A DNA stretch of 5,459 nt, from contig JAUXGC010000090.1 in NCBI GenBank assembly GCA_030622375.1, positions 1 through 5,459 on the forward strand. The letters run 5' to 3'. Below the pieces are notes generated by a model. The model was not told the origin of the DNA and ran no database searches. It saw only the letters and a program-made list of their open reading frames with translations. This DNA is from Sulfurovum sp. Its GTDB lineage: Bacteria; Campylobacterota; Campylobacteria; Campylobacterales; Sulfurovaceae. Of the stretch, positions 5,437-5,459 are shown piece by piece; position 1 is the first letter of the stretch; the number at the start of each line of letters is the position of its first letter. Both the position numbers and the translations under genes were made by a program.

Positions 5437-5459
5437 CTACTTCTCGTCCTCTTTTTCAG
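5437..5459 (-). CDS. Last codons of an upstream gene, possibly a MotA/ExbB-like partner
   Basis: In one minus-strand frame the window edge reads EKEDEK and then TAG (5437-5439), four bases before the ATG of the MotB/OmpA-like gene. A charged C-terminal tail and this tight spacing fit the end of a preceding operon gene. Stator B-type genes usually follow their A-type membrane partner, so that is the first guess. Only six codons are visible, so neither the frame nor the identity is proven. Confidence 0.35.

Overview
The window is AT-rich and tightly packed, and looks like a chromosomal segment of a Campylobacterota (epsilonproteobacterial) organism, perhaps a Sulfurimonas/Sulfurovum-type relative. 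This rests on base composition, Lys/Ile/Asn-rich proteins, short intergenic gaps and the general look of the MltG and MotB/OmpA-like proteins. No rRNA or other marker gene is present, so the taxonomy is an inference.

Left part (1-2331, minus strand): a three-gene operon for coenzyme B12-dependent glutamate mutase. Transcription runs right to left through the cobalamin-binding sigma subunit (glmS), the catalytic epsilon subunit (glmE) and the start of a MutL/GlmL-type ASKHA-fold protein (cut by the window edge). Both junctions are 4-bp ATGA overlaps. Every active-site residue I could map from clostridial GlmE is kept, so the predicted reaction is L-glutamate <=> (2S,3S)-3-methylaspartate. What consumes the methylaspartate lies outside the window or is the neighbour described next.

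Centre (2332-3100): a 108-bp divergent spacer holds a 31-bp near-perfect palindrome carrying a TATAAT on each strand. To its right is an RraA-family gene (plus strand) that keeps the Arg-Asp pair of the HMG/oxaloacetate-decarboxylating branch. It could act on a keto acid derived from methylaspartate (inference). Facing it across a 19-bp gap, on the minus strand, is a 52-codon gene for a protein that is 58% lysine, like a histone H1 tail. It has an AAGGAG ribosome binding site and a sigma-70 promoter with both consensus hexamers.

Right part (3224-5459): mltG (plus strand), a membrane-anchored endolytic murein transglycosylase, converges on a minus-strand operon. That operon contains the last codons of an unknown upstream gene, a MotB/ZorB-like protein (one membrane helix with a conserved Asp, a long coiled coil, an OmpA-type peptidoglycan-binding domain), and a 51-codon gene overlapping its 3' end. 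No tRNA, CRISPR array, insertion sequence or stretch over 300 bases without a gene was seen.
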